Below, one piece after another: positions 1-10,547 of a stretch of 64,000 nucleotides of DNA (its first letter is position 1; every line of letters begins with the position of its first letter). The translations under genes and the position numbers were made by a program. The notes under the pieces were generated by a model that did no database searches, was not told the DNA's origin, and saw nothing but the letters and a program-made list of their open reading frames with translations. Source of the DNA: Triglochin maritima (taxonomy: Eukaryota; Streptophyta; Magnoliopsida; Alismatales; Juncaginaceae); contig OY821787.1 of NCBI GenBank assembly GCA_963682175.1, positions 27,196,501 to 27,260,500 of the forward strand, given 5' to 3'.

Positions 1-1
1 A

Positions 2-2563
2 AGTTCAAAAATTGATTCAACCCGGTGCACTCAGATTTGGATTCGGGACTTGAGTAATCGACTCTCACGAGTTCATCTGGATTCCAGTCTAGAGCTTAAC
101 CCCAACCCATCTGTTGCGCCACCTCACCCGGATCTAATGGGTGAGAACGTAGTGGACCCGCCTGTTGCGCAACCTATAACTTTGAGGGATCGGTGCTACC
201 CAACGATGGCTGCTCAGCCATCGTGCATCGTTATGCCCACCATCCCGGGTCGCGACTTCGAACTTAAGGCACAATACATGAGTATGCTGCCTAAGTTCAC
301 CTCTAGGGAAGACCCATATCTCTTCCTTAGAGAATTTGAAGAAATCTGCTCTCTTATGCAATACCAGCATATCCCTGAAGAGGCAGTGCGTCTGAAATTC
401 GTGCCTCTAGCACTGAAAGACGACGCTAAGAAATGGCTATATAGTCTAGCCGAAAGATCTATTAGAAGTTGGGCCGAATTTGTTCAAGTTTTCCTAAAAA
501 AATATTTCCCCAACCATAAGACTATGAAGATTAGGAATGAAATTGTTGCATTTGTTCAGTCTGAGAGCGAGCCGTTCTATTCCTATCTTGAGAGATTTAA
601 GAGTGTCTTGACCCAATACCCTCATCACGGAATACCGAAGTGGCAATTATGCCAAATTATTTATGAGGGATTGACACCCACATCTAGAGTTATGCTAGAA
701 TCTGTGAGCCAAGGGAATTTCATGTCGAAAAACGAAAATGATGCCTGGACTTTTCTTGAGGATTTAGCTGAAAACAGTATGCAATGGGACAATGCTAGAA
801 CACCCATCAACCCGAGTATTGGATCTAGAATAGCAAGTCAACCCCGACCAGGTGTCTTAGCTATAGATGCCAATATAGCGGCTGAGGCAAAACTAGCCAC
901 CCTTATGCGCAGAATGGAAAGTTTAGAGCTGCAAAACCAAACCCGACAAGCATCCCCTACCCCTTGCTCTAGATGTGGTCAGACTGGTCATTTAATGGAG
1001 GACTGTGTGAACCTGGAACATGTTAATGCCACATTTAACAATTCTAGAAATGATCCTTACGCATCAACCTATAACCCAGGTTGGCGTAATCATCCCAATT
1101 TTTCGTGGACCCAACAAGGACAACCTCCTAGACAACAACAAACCCCATATAACCAAAATAATACATCATCTGGGGGTAATAACAATGGAAATCATGAGGT
1201 TAGGTTGACAAAATTAGAAACTTTAATGACAACTTTTATACAAACAACCAACCAATCATTCCAAAGGCTAGAGACACAGGTCAGCCAATTAGCACAGATA
1301 ATAGGTGAAAGAGAAAAGGGCCAATTACCAAGTCAACCTGAGGTGAACCCAAGAACTAATAATCAATATCAATCTTATCAACCACCTTCAGGAACTAACA
1401 ACCCTAGACCGGTTCAAATGGTTAATGAGGAAGGACCGTTCCAACAAATCAATGTTGTAGTATCATTACGGTCCGGAAGACAAATTGACAATAATGTGGT
1501 AAACCCAAGAATGACTAATCAATCTAGCCATCAAGCACCCACATATGACTTGACCATTGAACCCGACGTCCAAATTGAAAAGCCCAATCCACCCACCCAA
1601 CCTGAACCTGTGGCTCAACCTGAACCTGAGCGAGTCTATGTGCCTAAAGCCCCATTTCCCAATAGACTCAAAAAGAACTCTAGTGCACAAATAGAGAAAA
1701 TCTTAGAAGTATTTAAGCAAGTTAAGGTGAATATTCCACTCTTAGATATGATTCAACAAATACCTGCTTATGCTAAATTCTTGAAAGATTTGTGCACTAA
1801 AAAGAGAAAAACGAATGTACCAAAGAAGGCATTCTTAACTGCAAATATATGCTCAATTCTTTCCAACACATCTCCTATAAAATATAAGGACCCGGGGTGT
1901 CCCACAATTTCATGTTCAATAGGAGATACGTTTATCAATAAAGCCCTTCTAGACCTTGGTGCAAGCGTTAACTTGCTCCCATTTTCTGTCTACGAGCAAC
2001 TCAACCTTGGTCCGCTGAAACCCTCTAGGACAACCCTCCAATTCGCTGATTGTTCTGTTAAGAAACCGAGAGGTATAGTAGAGGACGTTTTGATTAAGGT
2101 TGGTGACTTCATTTATCCAGTGGATTTTGTCGTACTTGATACTGAACCTGTTGTAAATCCTAATCGACAAATCCCTGTAATTCTAGGTAGACCCTTTTTA
2201 GCCACTTCGGAAGCATTAATAAACTGTCGAAATGGGCTCATGCAATTATCTTTCGGGAACTTAAAAGCAGAATTTAATATCTTCCATATTGATAATGAGC
2301 CAGAACTAATATGCAACCCAAGTGATGTTGTGATGAGAGCACGTATTTATCAGAATTCTGAATCAAATAAATCATCACATAAGCAAAAAGGAAGCAAGAA
2401 AAAAGGGAGTAATTCATTTACCCAACCAACATCACTCGAGCAAACAAGCGAACCAATTCAAGTGAGAAGAGTGGAATCTATTCCTCAAGTCAACATGGGG
2501 AACAATTCAACTGGATACATGCACCAACATGGTGTCATTCAATCCAGTTCTGATTATGGTTGA
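2..2563 (+). CDS. Gag-protease polyprotein of Ty3/Gypsy-like element A (5' end outside the window)
   Basis: The frame is open from the left edge of the window to the TGA at 2561-2563, so the true start lies upstream; the first initiator-like codon seen (TTG, 50) is not convincing. Numbering from position 50, residues ~80-260 form a Retrotrans_gag capsid domain (KWLYSL, FLKKYFPN, PFYSYLERFK). A CCHC zinc knuckle lies at residues 306-319 (CSRCGQTGH, then DC). A retropepsin-like domain has DLGAS at 635-639 and ILGRPF near 710; L in place of T after the catalytic Asp is usual in Athila/Tat-type proteases. No reverse transcriptase, RNase H or integrase follows. The C-terminus is Ser/Lys-rich and lacks the extra module of element D. 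The protein would form virus-like particles in the cytoplasm. It is unbroken over the visible length. Confidence 0.88.
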   Translation, partial: SSKIDSTRCTQIWIRDLSNRLSRVHLDSSLELNPNPSVAPPHPDLMGENVVDPPVAQPITLRDRCYPTMAAQPSCIVMPTIPGRDFELKAQYMSMLPKFTSREDPYLFLREFEEICSLMQYQHIPEEAVRLKFVPLALKDDAKKWLYSLAERSIRSWAEFVQVFLKKYFPNHKTMKIRNEIVAFVQSESEPFYSYLERFKSVLTQYPHHGIPKWQLCQIIYEGLTPTSRVMLESVSQGNFMSKNENDAWTFLEDLAENSMQWDNARTPINPSIGSRIASQPRPGVLAIDANIAAEAKLATLMRRMESLELQNQTRQASPTPCSRCGQTGHLMEDCVNLEHVNATFNNSRNDPYASTYNPGWRNHPNFSWTQQGQPPRQQQTPYNQNNTSSGGNNNGNHEVRLTKLETLMTTFIQTTNQSFQRLETQVSQLAQIIGEREKGQLPSQPEVNPRTNNQYQSYQPPSGTNNPRPVQMVNEEGPFQQINVVVSLRSGRQIDNNVVNPRMTNQSSHQAPTYDLTIEPDVQIEKPNPPTQPEPVAQPEPERVYVPKAPFPNRLKKNSSAQIEKILEVFKQVKVNIPLLDMIQQIPAYAKFLKDLCTKKRKTNVPKKAFLTANICSILSNTSPIKYKDPGCPTISCSIGDTFINKALLDLGASVNLLPFSVYEQLNLGPLKPSRTTLQFADCSVKKPRGIVEDVLIKVGDFIYPVDFVVLDTEPVVNPNRQIPVILGRPFLATSEALINCRNGLMQLSFGNLKAEFNIFHIDNEPELICNPSDVVMRARIYQNSESNKSSHKQKGSKKKGSNSFTQPTSLEQTSEPIQVRRVESIPQVNMGNNSTGYMHQHGVIQSSSDYG

Positions 2564-3657
2564 CTTTGAGCAAACTCAACCCCTCTACCGCAAGCCGACT
2601 CAGGTAATAAGTGCATTTATTTTATCTATGCATACATTGAGGACAATGCATGATTTAGGTGTGGGGGGGTGTTTATATATGTACATATCTATCTATTTGA
2701 TTTTCTGTTCTGTTTTATTTAAAAAAAAATAATAATATTCTATGACATAGCTTAAGATTGAACTGCCAAAACCCGTGTACAAATTGCATTAAGTTTTTGT
2801 TCCTTATTATATAGTTCTGCTTGTAGAAATTATGACATAAATCTAAGTTCCAAAGAAATAACCCATGACCCTTTTAAGACATGTATGCACGTAAATTGGA
2901 TGAATCAAATCTTTGAAGTGGTTGATAAAAAGCAGAGGTTGAGGAAAATATACCGGGAAGTGTGGACTTCTAATAGCAATTAAGCCTTGAGGAAAAAAAA
3001 AAAAAGGAATAAAGTGAGGAAAGCACATTTTGCAAAATGATTACAAAAGCCCAAGCCTTCGAGTCACTGGTCCGTAGGGGTATCTTGAAACCCGGTAACT
3101 TGAGTCTTCCAGCTCGGGATTATCGACCAAACTCGCTACACGAATGCAAAAAGGATATAAGTGTCAAAAAGCAAATGTGTTGAATCACGGGAAAAAAAAA
3201 TTATATATATATATATAATAATAATACTCAAGGCCCAAAGCTAAAAGAATGATCCATGCCATGGTTGATCCAAATGATACTTCACCACCAGAGGAGGCGT
3301 GCAAAATAATTTATGTGATAACATGTGTAGAGGGGTTAGTGGTGTGAATGTTGGAGGAATAAAGACCAAGTCAAACTTTTTATAAGATAGAACTGTATAA
3401 TGAGCATGCAAGAACTTTAAGTGAGATGTATAAGGTTAAGGCAGAAATATTAAGAGCTATTAATGGAATGTTGAATTAAGACTTTGTGGGTGTGTCAACT
3501 GAAAACCCTCACGAGACAAAACTCGTCCTCTAAGGCAACCTGGAGGTTTAAAGGCTTGTTGCACATGCTAAGTGCAACCGTGATTCCTACGAAAGTGAGT
3601 TAGGATTTCCCTGCTTTCATTTTCTTATATTCTGCTTTGCTAGGGACTAGCAAAATC
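2564..3657 (+). other. 3' noncoding block of element A between gag-pro and the 3' LTR
   Basis: No long frame is present. The block starts with a copy of the purine tract (2656-2670), contains an AT microsatellite near 3200-3225 and ends at the true polypurine tract. Its last ~170 bases (from about 3483) match the equivalent place in elements B, C and D: two hairpins, at 3527-3546 (GCAA loop) and 3558-3578 (GTTGCAC/GTGCAAC stem), followed by a conserved run around 3580-3610. The middle is diverged from the other copies; only scattered pieces (3080-3150) can be matched. Confidence 0.6.
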
Positions 3658-3673
3658 TAGGTGTGGGGGTATT
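3658..3673 (+). other. Polypurine tract of element A
   Basis: A G-rich tract with a GTGTGGGGGT core lies directly before the TG that opens the 3' LTR. The same tract stands at the same place in B, C and D. It would prime plus-strand DNA synthesis. Confidence 0.8.
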
Positions 3674-4850
3674 TGATGCATTGCATACATTGCATCATAT
3701 GTCTTTCATTTAGATTACTTTTATATCAATAAATGCTACTAAGGTATGTGTTTAGTCGTATTTACAGAATACAGGGACCTGAATGCAAATTACCCACATT
3801 CCGAGCATAAACGCGTGCAAAAGATTCATTTCTATCATAAAGACCGAGTTCAAGTTTATCGGGTTCCAAATGGAAATGAATCCAAGCATAAAAGCATTCA
3901 AGGAGCTAATCACAAAAAGGTCAAGGGCTTAATTGCAAAATGCCAAGGACCTGATTGCAAAAGAAAAGGATAAGGTTATTCTGTTGGAAAAGTCAAAAGA
4001 AAAGTCAAAAATAAATCCCCAACAATGGAAGGAATTAATCCGGAGCTCAAGACAATGGAAAGAATCATCCAGACGCGCAAATAAAGATCAAATCATACCA
4101 TAAATGCACCACAAAAATCCGGTCGCGATACTTCCAACCTATGCGGCGTTTTAGCCGCATATTGCATGGACCAGGCGGCGAATTCGCCGCACTCTTGAGG
4201 ATCTGTGTGCCCGATTTTTGTCCAGTGTCGGGTCGACGCGTGTACTATCCTTTTATGTATTGGTATCCCCTGTATCGGCTATAAATAGCCCTGTAGGACG
4301 AATGTAACACATCTTTGAACCTTTGGTCTTGGATCATTAGTAATAAAATTCTGTTTTATTTTGTTTTAATTTTCTTTTCTTAATGTCTCTAGGATCCCTT
4401 CTTCTTCCTCCCTCCATGAGTTTCTAACTCTTTCCAAAGGGTGGAGGTGATGGAATTAGGGGTAGAGAAGATGAATGCATGTTATTGTTTTAAGTTCATG
4501 ATTAGTATATTTTGATTACTTGAGTTTATGTTAAATCATTTATCTTGTAATGCTTCATAACTAACATGATTTATTTCAAGTTTCTCCATTCTCCAATCTA
4601 AACCTAAGTCTAGACCTCCACCCGACGGAATTCTCTTCTTTGTTCTTGTTTTAATTTTAATTGCTTTTGTTTCGTAGTTTAGTTAATTAAACCAAAAACC
4701 CCAAAAACCCTAATTGATTCTTCTCTACTTCTTCCCCACAATCGAAATCACACTAACAACGAAATCTCTCCCTCCTTGTGTTCGACCCGTACTTGCCACG
4801 TCTTCATAGACGCCGTGCACTTGCGGTATAAATAAAACTCGATGAGCTCA
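3674..4850 (+). mobile_element. 3' LTR of element A (LTR family 1)
   Basis: The LTR opens TGATGCATTGCATACATT and matches the two family-1 solo LTRs at 12782-14010 and 18821-20022. It contains GGAC/GGCT-type motifs at ~23-bp steps (3903, 3926, 3948), two GC-rich palindromes (near 4142-4157 and 4176-4192), a TATA box (TATAAATA, about 4280) and the conserved terminal segment around CGTGCACTTGCGGTAT. The right end is taken at CA (4850). It is less certain than in the solo copies because the last bases differ and the 5' LTR lies outside the window. Confidence 0.8.
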
Positions 4851-4917
4851 ATCCCATTTTTCTTTTAAAAAGTTCCCATGTTTTTAACTGGTTGTTTTTT
4901 CTTGTTTTTTTCTCCAG

Positions 4918-5346
4918 ATGCCTCATTTAATAGTTCAAACCAAGGATCATTTCCCCAGCCGTGTGACATACATGGATAGTAAGCCTATGAATGACATAAA
5001 AGAGAAGTTCTAGGAGTACGGGTTGCTGGAAGGGCAAAAGAATCCTCGTTCGACACTTTTTCGAGGTAGGTGAATTACTATTCTCTGGTGTTTCTGCCCA
5101 TCAGTTACTATTGCACATAATCCACAGTAGTAGAGAAGTCGAGATTCATTTCTATTTGGACTCTAAGACCTGCAAATTCAGTAAATATGAGTTTGCACCG
5201 ATCACCGGTTTGAACTTCAGTATTTTACTGTCAGAGGTAAGTTCCAAGAGAACTATACCAGTGACTGCCTAATAAGGGATTATTTCAAGGGATAGCCCAA
5301 ATTTTTTATATTGATGTTGGAGGTGGCTTTCAGAAGTTCTATGTGT
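4918..5346 (+). pseudogene. DUF1985/Ulp1-like gene, fragment 1 (N-terminal part)
   Basis: An ATG at 4918 follows a splice-acceptor-like pyrimidine run ending CAG. The reading at 5075-5214 gives a typical plant DUF1985 segment (HQLLLHIIHSSREVEIHF, then FSKYEFAPITGLN). Stops and frame changes break it, for example the TAG after KEKF near 5010. DUF1985 is usually followed by a Ulp1 (C48) cysteine peptidase in proteins carried by Mutator-like elements or dispersed by them. The rest of this gene lies at 23793-24918 and 31723-32115, and copia-1 separates the parts. Confidence 0.65.
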
Positions 5347-7515
5347 TGGATTTCGTGTCCCCATGTATGTGTATATTTTAAAATTTTATACGAGCATACC
5401 TTTTTCGATTTCATATTTTCAACAATTTTACGTATATCGCTTTGTGTTTATTCTAGTATCATGCAATCCTACATATATTAAAATAAACAAACATGAGAGA
5501 ATCATACCCAAAGGTTCTCTAAAACATTTTTGATGTTCCGTAGATCCGTTGTCCGTCGAATCACCCACCGATTCACCTCCAAGTGTTCACCAAACTCTAA
5601 ACAAGATTAGAGAGAAAGGAGCTAGTCATTCAATCTCTAATTAAGCTTAGAATCTAGCTAATAACCCTTTTAAAGCTCCACGAGAAATAGTCCCCAAAAG
5701 TCAAAGTAATTAATCCGTGGTGATTAATGGAGAGATTAGGGGGAGAGAGTATTTGCAATAAATCTTAATTGTGTATATAAACAAGTAGGGTGAGAGGTCG
5801 TATTTATAGCCTCCCAAATCACCCACATCAAGAACTATTCTCTAGCCACGATCTCTTCTTTTCCTCTTCCTTAAACCAATCACAATTTGCCACATAATCA
5901 CCCTCAAACACGTTTTACCAAATTTGGAATTAATCCAGCCCATGGTCTAATTATTCTCTTAAAAATTCAGGTAGAAATCGTGCTGACCAGTCGACCGGAA
6001 TTTCCAATCGGTAGACCGAATAGTTGAGTTTTTTTATAAGTTCGGGCGGACCGTAAGCTAGATGGTCGAACAAATTTGCAGGACTTAAAGTCCCTGCAAA
6101 TTTCCGGTCGAACCACATGGACCGTGTCCTCGTACCGTTTACCAACCAAAAATTCTCCTGGTGAATTTCGGTTGACCGCTGTATCTCCAAGACAAGTCCT
6201 GGAAATTTCAGATCGACCGTGTACACACGCCCGGTCGACCGATCCTATTATCACGACATGTCTTGATAATTTCGGTCGACTCATGCATTCTGATCCTTGT
6301 CCGGTCGACCGTCCCTAAGGACCCGGTTGACCGAACGTAAAACGGTTGACCATTTTGACCCTGATTTTTCCTTCCTCAAATTTTGGATTTATCTCCAACA
6401 AAATTTGAACTTTTGGGGTTTCAGCAAATTCATATCTCAAGTAATATATTATCTTATGTCATGTCAAATATTACACCCCATAATATATACATGTTACACG
6501 AATTTATCAATTATTCTAATTATGTCAATTCTCATGACATATTGATTTTATTGATTCACCACGTGTGTCCCTTTTCACTTGAAACCCAACACATCATATG
6601 AACTCAAAATCAAGCTTCTTGTTTCCCAGTTTTGTGGTGTGACCTAGAGAAGGATCTAAGCTAAATTGGCAACAATATTGAACACTCGATATCTCAAACT
6701 ATAAGCAGTATCTAGCTACACATTATAGTTACCCAATTAGCAAAGATGTCTTGTTACACTCGAACCAAACACGATCCATTTAGTGATGTAGGTGTACCAC
6801 TTGTGTCTGTTCCTTGCCTCATGATATTAAAAATATATACAAAGTAGAAATGTGTCACCTTTGTATTATATTCATTTCTTGATCTCTTTAAGCTAATTAT
6901 AATTTTGTTACTTAACTCAAGTTACATTGTGCACATTATAATTTTGCTTTATCAAGGGGCCCACTAATATCATCACTCAATTAAGAGGGACAATGATAAT
7001 TTGTTGACTAGCTATTGTTTCCAGCACAAGTCATGTTCAACCAACTATTGCCTTTATCACTATACTGATTGATAGCTTTTGACAATAATCAAATCAAGCA
7101 CTTCTTGAGTGAAAAGATATAAGTCTCATATCTTAGGATCCTAGACAGAGTAAAACACAATGACACAAAACACAATTTCATAATGTTGTACTCGTTAGGT
7201 CCATTCAATATATAAAAGTAATATTTTCCTCTTTTATATACTCGTGTCGTCAAATATTTGTAGAGCTATAAGAATCAATGACCAACCCGACAATCTTATC
7301 TCGATAATTAATGTTCCATGTTAATTACCATGATTGTGAATAACTTTTGATTTATGTAGACCATTATCTTTTAGAGCTCTACGGTTAAGGACCAAACGCC
7401 TCTTCCTTAACACTTCCAAAAGACGAATACATTAATCAATGAACAAAATGTTTGCACATCCAATTTCATAATAATTGACATATAAAAGTCACAAATTTAG
7501 AACACATTCCTTTCA
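5347..7515 (-). mobile_element. 3' LTR of copia-1
   Basis: On the minus strand the LTR starts TGAAAGGAATGTGTTC directly after the purine tract of copia-1. It aligns along its length with the LTRs at 42834-44899 and 59014-61202. It holds a decayed array of CGGTCGACCG-like palindromes (5988-6352) and a TATA box (5811-5818 on the minus strand). Many palindromes read TTGACC or CAACC, as expected from methylated CpG decay. The left end was set by comparison with copia-2 and may be off by a few bases. Confidence 0.78.
5988..6352. repeat. Decayed CGGTCGACCG palindrome array in copia-1 LTR
   Basis: About a dozen sites related to the ten-base palindrome are spread at irregular 15-40 base spacing. Only a few are exact (6302 is one); most carry C-to-T or G-to-A changes. 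Confidence 0.75.
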
Positions 7516-7526
7516 ATCTCCCACTT
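7516..7526 (-). other. Polypurine tract of copia-1
   Basis: The minus strand reads AAGTGGGAGAT directly before the LTR start TGAAAGG. The same tract precedes the copia-3 LTR at 42834. Confidence 0.7.
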
Positions 7527-8985
7527 GTTGTCAAAGTTTTCTTTCACATACATTCTCAATGTATAAAACAACAATAACTAGGATAACCCTCTCTAATCAC
7601 TCATCAAGCCAATCCACATGATTCCTCAGACCCATGGACTCGAAATGCATTTCGCCCTTGGCTTGGGATAAGGGTTTGGTGAATAGATCAGTTGTCTTGT
7701 TGTTTGTGTCCACCCATAACAAATTTATTTTGCCTTCATCGATGAAGTCACGTGTGACAGTACTTGTGATCCATGTACTTCATTTTGGGGTGTGATTTAG
7801 GAACCTTGATTTGCGAGATAGATGCACTATTATCGCAAAATAGCTTCATTGGTCCCTTACATGAGGGAACTACTCCAAGCACTTCAAGGAACTTCTTAAT
7901 CTGCACTCCTTCCTTGCTCGCTTCAGTGGCCGCCATTACTTCGGAGGCGGTGGTTGAGTCGGCCATAGTGGTTTGCATCCAACTACGCCAACTCACAGCT
8001 CCACCATTCAGAAGGAGGACATATCCTGATTGCGACCTATCGTCGGGATCACTAATGAAACTCACATCCGAATAACCATCGGCTATTAACTCCCTTTGTC
8101 CTCCATAAACAAGAAACTTATCATTGCTTTGGTTAAGGTACCTTAGAATTTTCTTGACCTTAGTCCAATGCTCAGGATCTGCGTTGGATTGGTGATGACT
8201 CGTCAGTCTTAGAGCATACGAGACATTGGGTCTTGTGCAAGTCATGGCCTACACTATTGATCCTATTGCTGAAGCGTAAGGAATATCTTCATGTACTCCA
8301 GGTCTTTACGTGATTCAGCACATTGAGGATTCTTGAGTGGCACACCCATACTCATTGGCATATTGCCCTTTTTGGAGTTCTTCATGCTGAACCTTTCCAA
8401 GACATTGTCAATGTATATACGTTGACTTAGGCCAATGAGTCTACGAGATCTATTGCTATATATATTGATTCCCAAGATGTATTGAGCCTCACCCATGTCT
8501 TTCATTGAAAATGCAGATTTCAATGAACTTCTCATTTGCTCAAGCAAAATATATGATTTCCCACGAGGAGTATGTCATGGAAATATAAGATGAAGAACAC
8601 TATGTGGCTCCCACTAGCCTTCTCATATATACAAGGCTCTTCCTTACTTTGGACGAAGTGAATCTTTTTTACTTCTTCGTCAAAGTGTTTGTTCCAACTC
8701 CTTGATGTTTGCTTCAATCCATAAATGGATCTTTGAAGTTTGCATACTTTCTCGCTATTCTTTAGATCTTCAAAACCTTAAGGTTGTACCATGTACACAT
8801 CCTCCTCCAAGTTCCCATTAAGGAAAGCTATTTTTACATCCATTTTCCATATCTCATAATCATGAAATGCGGCAATAGCAAGCATAATCCGAATGCACTT
8901 GAACATGGCAACCGGTGAAAAAGTTCCATCATTGTCCATTCCTTGAACCTGAGTGAAACCTTTTGCTACAAGCCTTTCTTTGTAG
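7527..8985 (-). pseudogene. Copia-1 pol, C-terminal part: reverse transcriptase end and RNase H
   Basis: The minus-strand frame at 7748-8245 encodes a Ty1/copia RNase H region (TCTRPNVSYAL, DGYSDVSFISD, CDNSASISQI). Frames at 8263-8547 and 8532-8717 encode the end of the reverse transcriptase; the usual YVDD box reads YFHDILLVGN, so the active site is damaged. Several frame changes and stops separate the pieces. Upstream coding sequence continues on the far side of element B at 17533, since B inserted into the RT region. The role would be cDNA synthesis and RNA removal in the particle; this copy cannot do it. Confidence 0.85.
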
Positions 8986-8990
8986 GTAGT
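8986..8990. repeat. Left target-site duplication of element B (gtagt)
   Basis: These five bases abut the TG of the 5' LTR and recur at 17528-17532 after the CA of the 3' LTR. Confidence 0.92.
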
Positions 8991-9117
8991 TGATTGACAT
9001 CATTTCATGCTTATATTTGTATCTTATATCCATTATCTTACACCTAAGCAATGCTACGTGACAAGTTTTATGTTTGAATTTCAGAAATAAAGAGGTTTGA
9101 AGAGAAAAGCCATGAAA

Positions 9118-9215
9118 GGACCCAAAAGCAGGAAAAATAACTTAATTGTGAGACCTAGGGACTAAGACGCAAGGGAGAAGGACCTGAACGGAAGATAGAA
9201 GGACCTAAGAGCAAA
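9118..9215 (+). repeat. 21-bp ladder of GGAC motifs in the B 5' LTR
   Basis: The motif GGAC(C/T)TAAnnnGCAA recurs at 20, 21, 21 and 21 bases, 130-215 bases into the LTR and well upstream of the TATA box. The same ladder stands at 16090-16180 in the 3' LTR. Confidence 0.7.
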
Positions 9216-9495
9216 ACAGAAAACTGCACACCATCATGGGGAGTGTTTTGGCAATTCGATTCGGGTCGGAGCTCCAACAAGCGAAGTAGATGCATCCAAG
9301 ACCAACAAATGTATCAATAAAAGCCCAAAACAAAAATGAGCGAGATCCGGATCCTGTAGACCGCCAATTGGCTGTCCGAATCTTCCCGGATCCGCTAATA
9401 TTTCTGGAGCGTATGTATTAGTGTTTCTTTAGGCTATTTTTGGTATTGGTTTAGTCCCATACCGGGGATTGTCCCGGATTACCTTTTTCTATGGC

Positions 9496-9503
9496 TATAA
9501 ATA
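9496..9503 (+). promoter_or_regulatory. TATA box of element B 5' LTR
   Basis: TATAAATA lies in the conserved context GGCTATAAATAGAACTCT, shared by all family-2/3 LTRs in the window. It is the likely core promoter of the genomic RNA. Confidence 0.7.
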
Positions 9504-10529
9504 GAACTCTCCCCCCTCTCATGTAATCCATCTCTCTCTTTGTGGCCATCTGCCCTACTAAGAGTGAAGCCTTGAAGAAAAACTCTGGTGGAGGAAAGGC
9601 TGCTTGTAATTGAGTGAGTTAATAATAGATGTTTTCATTAGCATGTTATTTCTTTCTTAGTTTAAATTCCTTTCATACGCTTGCATGCTTGTTTTGTTTT
9701 ATGTCACTTTAGTTTCTTTAATATTTCTTGCATAGTGTAGTTCCTTTCAGTATAATGTTTCATTTTGTTAATGTAGTTAGTGTAATGAGTAGTGAGTAGT
9801 TCCATCCCTATTTGGGGTGGAGAAATATGGGATATGATCATGTAGTGTATTAGGTGTGTGTTATCTTAATCCCTTGAGCGTTATATGATTTCCATAACCA
9901 TCTAATGGGGTTTCACTCTTATCTTTGATATGCTAATGCGCTTGAATGAAGCTTAGTTTATGCTTAGATTAGTGGACCTATTTTATGGGGAATGATAATG
10001 TGAGTATGTGGATGGAATTTATATTGGAAACACAATTTGTAGTGTATGTATTCTTGTTGCCTTTACCTTTGTTTATGTCTTGTATGTTTTAATGATAATG
10101 TGTTATCTTAATTCAAGTGGAGGCATAGTAGGGTCTAGTCTTTATACATGAGTTCATTTAGCTTCATTCCAATTATTGTCTTGTATGCTTTAATGATATG
10201 ATCTTATCTTAATTCATGTGGAGGCAAAGTTGGATTTAGTTTTATGATTTCATGCACTACATGTTCTGCTGAGCATAATCGAACACACACACACATATTT
10301 TATATTCACATTATTTCTCTACCACCTTTGGGGTTTAGTTTTATTGCTTATCTTTATTTCCTTTTGCATCTTAGTGTAGTTTAGTGTAACCAACCTTTCT
10401 CTCCTTTCTTTACCACTCACCTTCGAACAAACAAAAGTCGACACACCTCCCTTTGGATTGACCCGTATTCCCACCGCTTCAACGTGGCCGTGCACTTGCG
10501 GTTTAATTAAAACGAATCAATCAAGTTTT

Positions 10530-10547
10530 TGGCGCCGTTGCCGGGGA
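10530..10547 (+). other. Primer-binding site of element B (tRNA-Asp)
   Basis: TGGCGCCGTTGCCGGGGA starts six bases after the LTR end and is the complement of the 3' end of plant tRNA-Asp, the usual Athila/Tat-type primer. Confidence 0.9.

Larger units (their letters stand above)
8991..10523 (+). mobile_element. 5' LTR of element B
   Basis: TG...CA ends. From left to right it holds five GGAC-type motifs at 20-21 bp steps (C at 9121, 9141, 9162, 9183, 9204), the palindrome around GACCGCCAATTGGC (9360-9375), a TATA box (9496-9503), two or three copies of a ~100-base repeat (10075-10235) and the conserved tail CGTGCACTTGCGGT. Confidence 0.9.

Noticed and set aside
3190..3225. AT microsatellite and similar simple repeats (10285-10300 CA, 44862-44876 TA, 49645-49710 T-rich)
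   Set aside because: Simple low-complexity DNA with no further structure.
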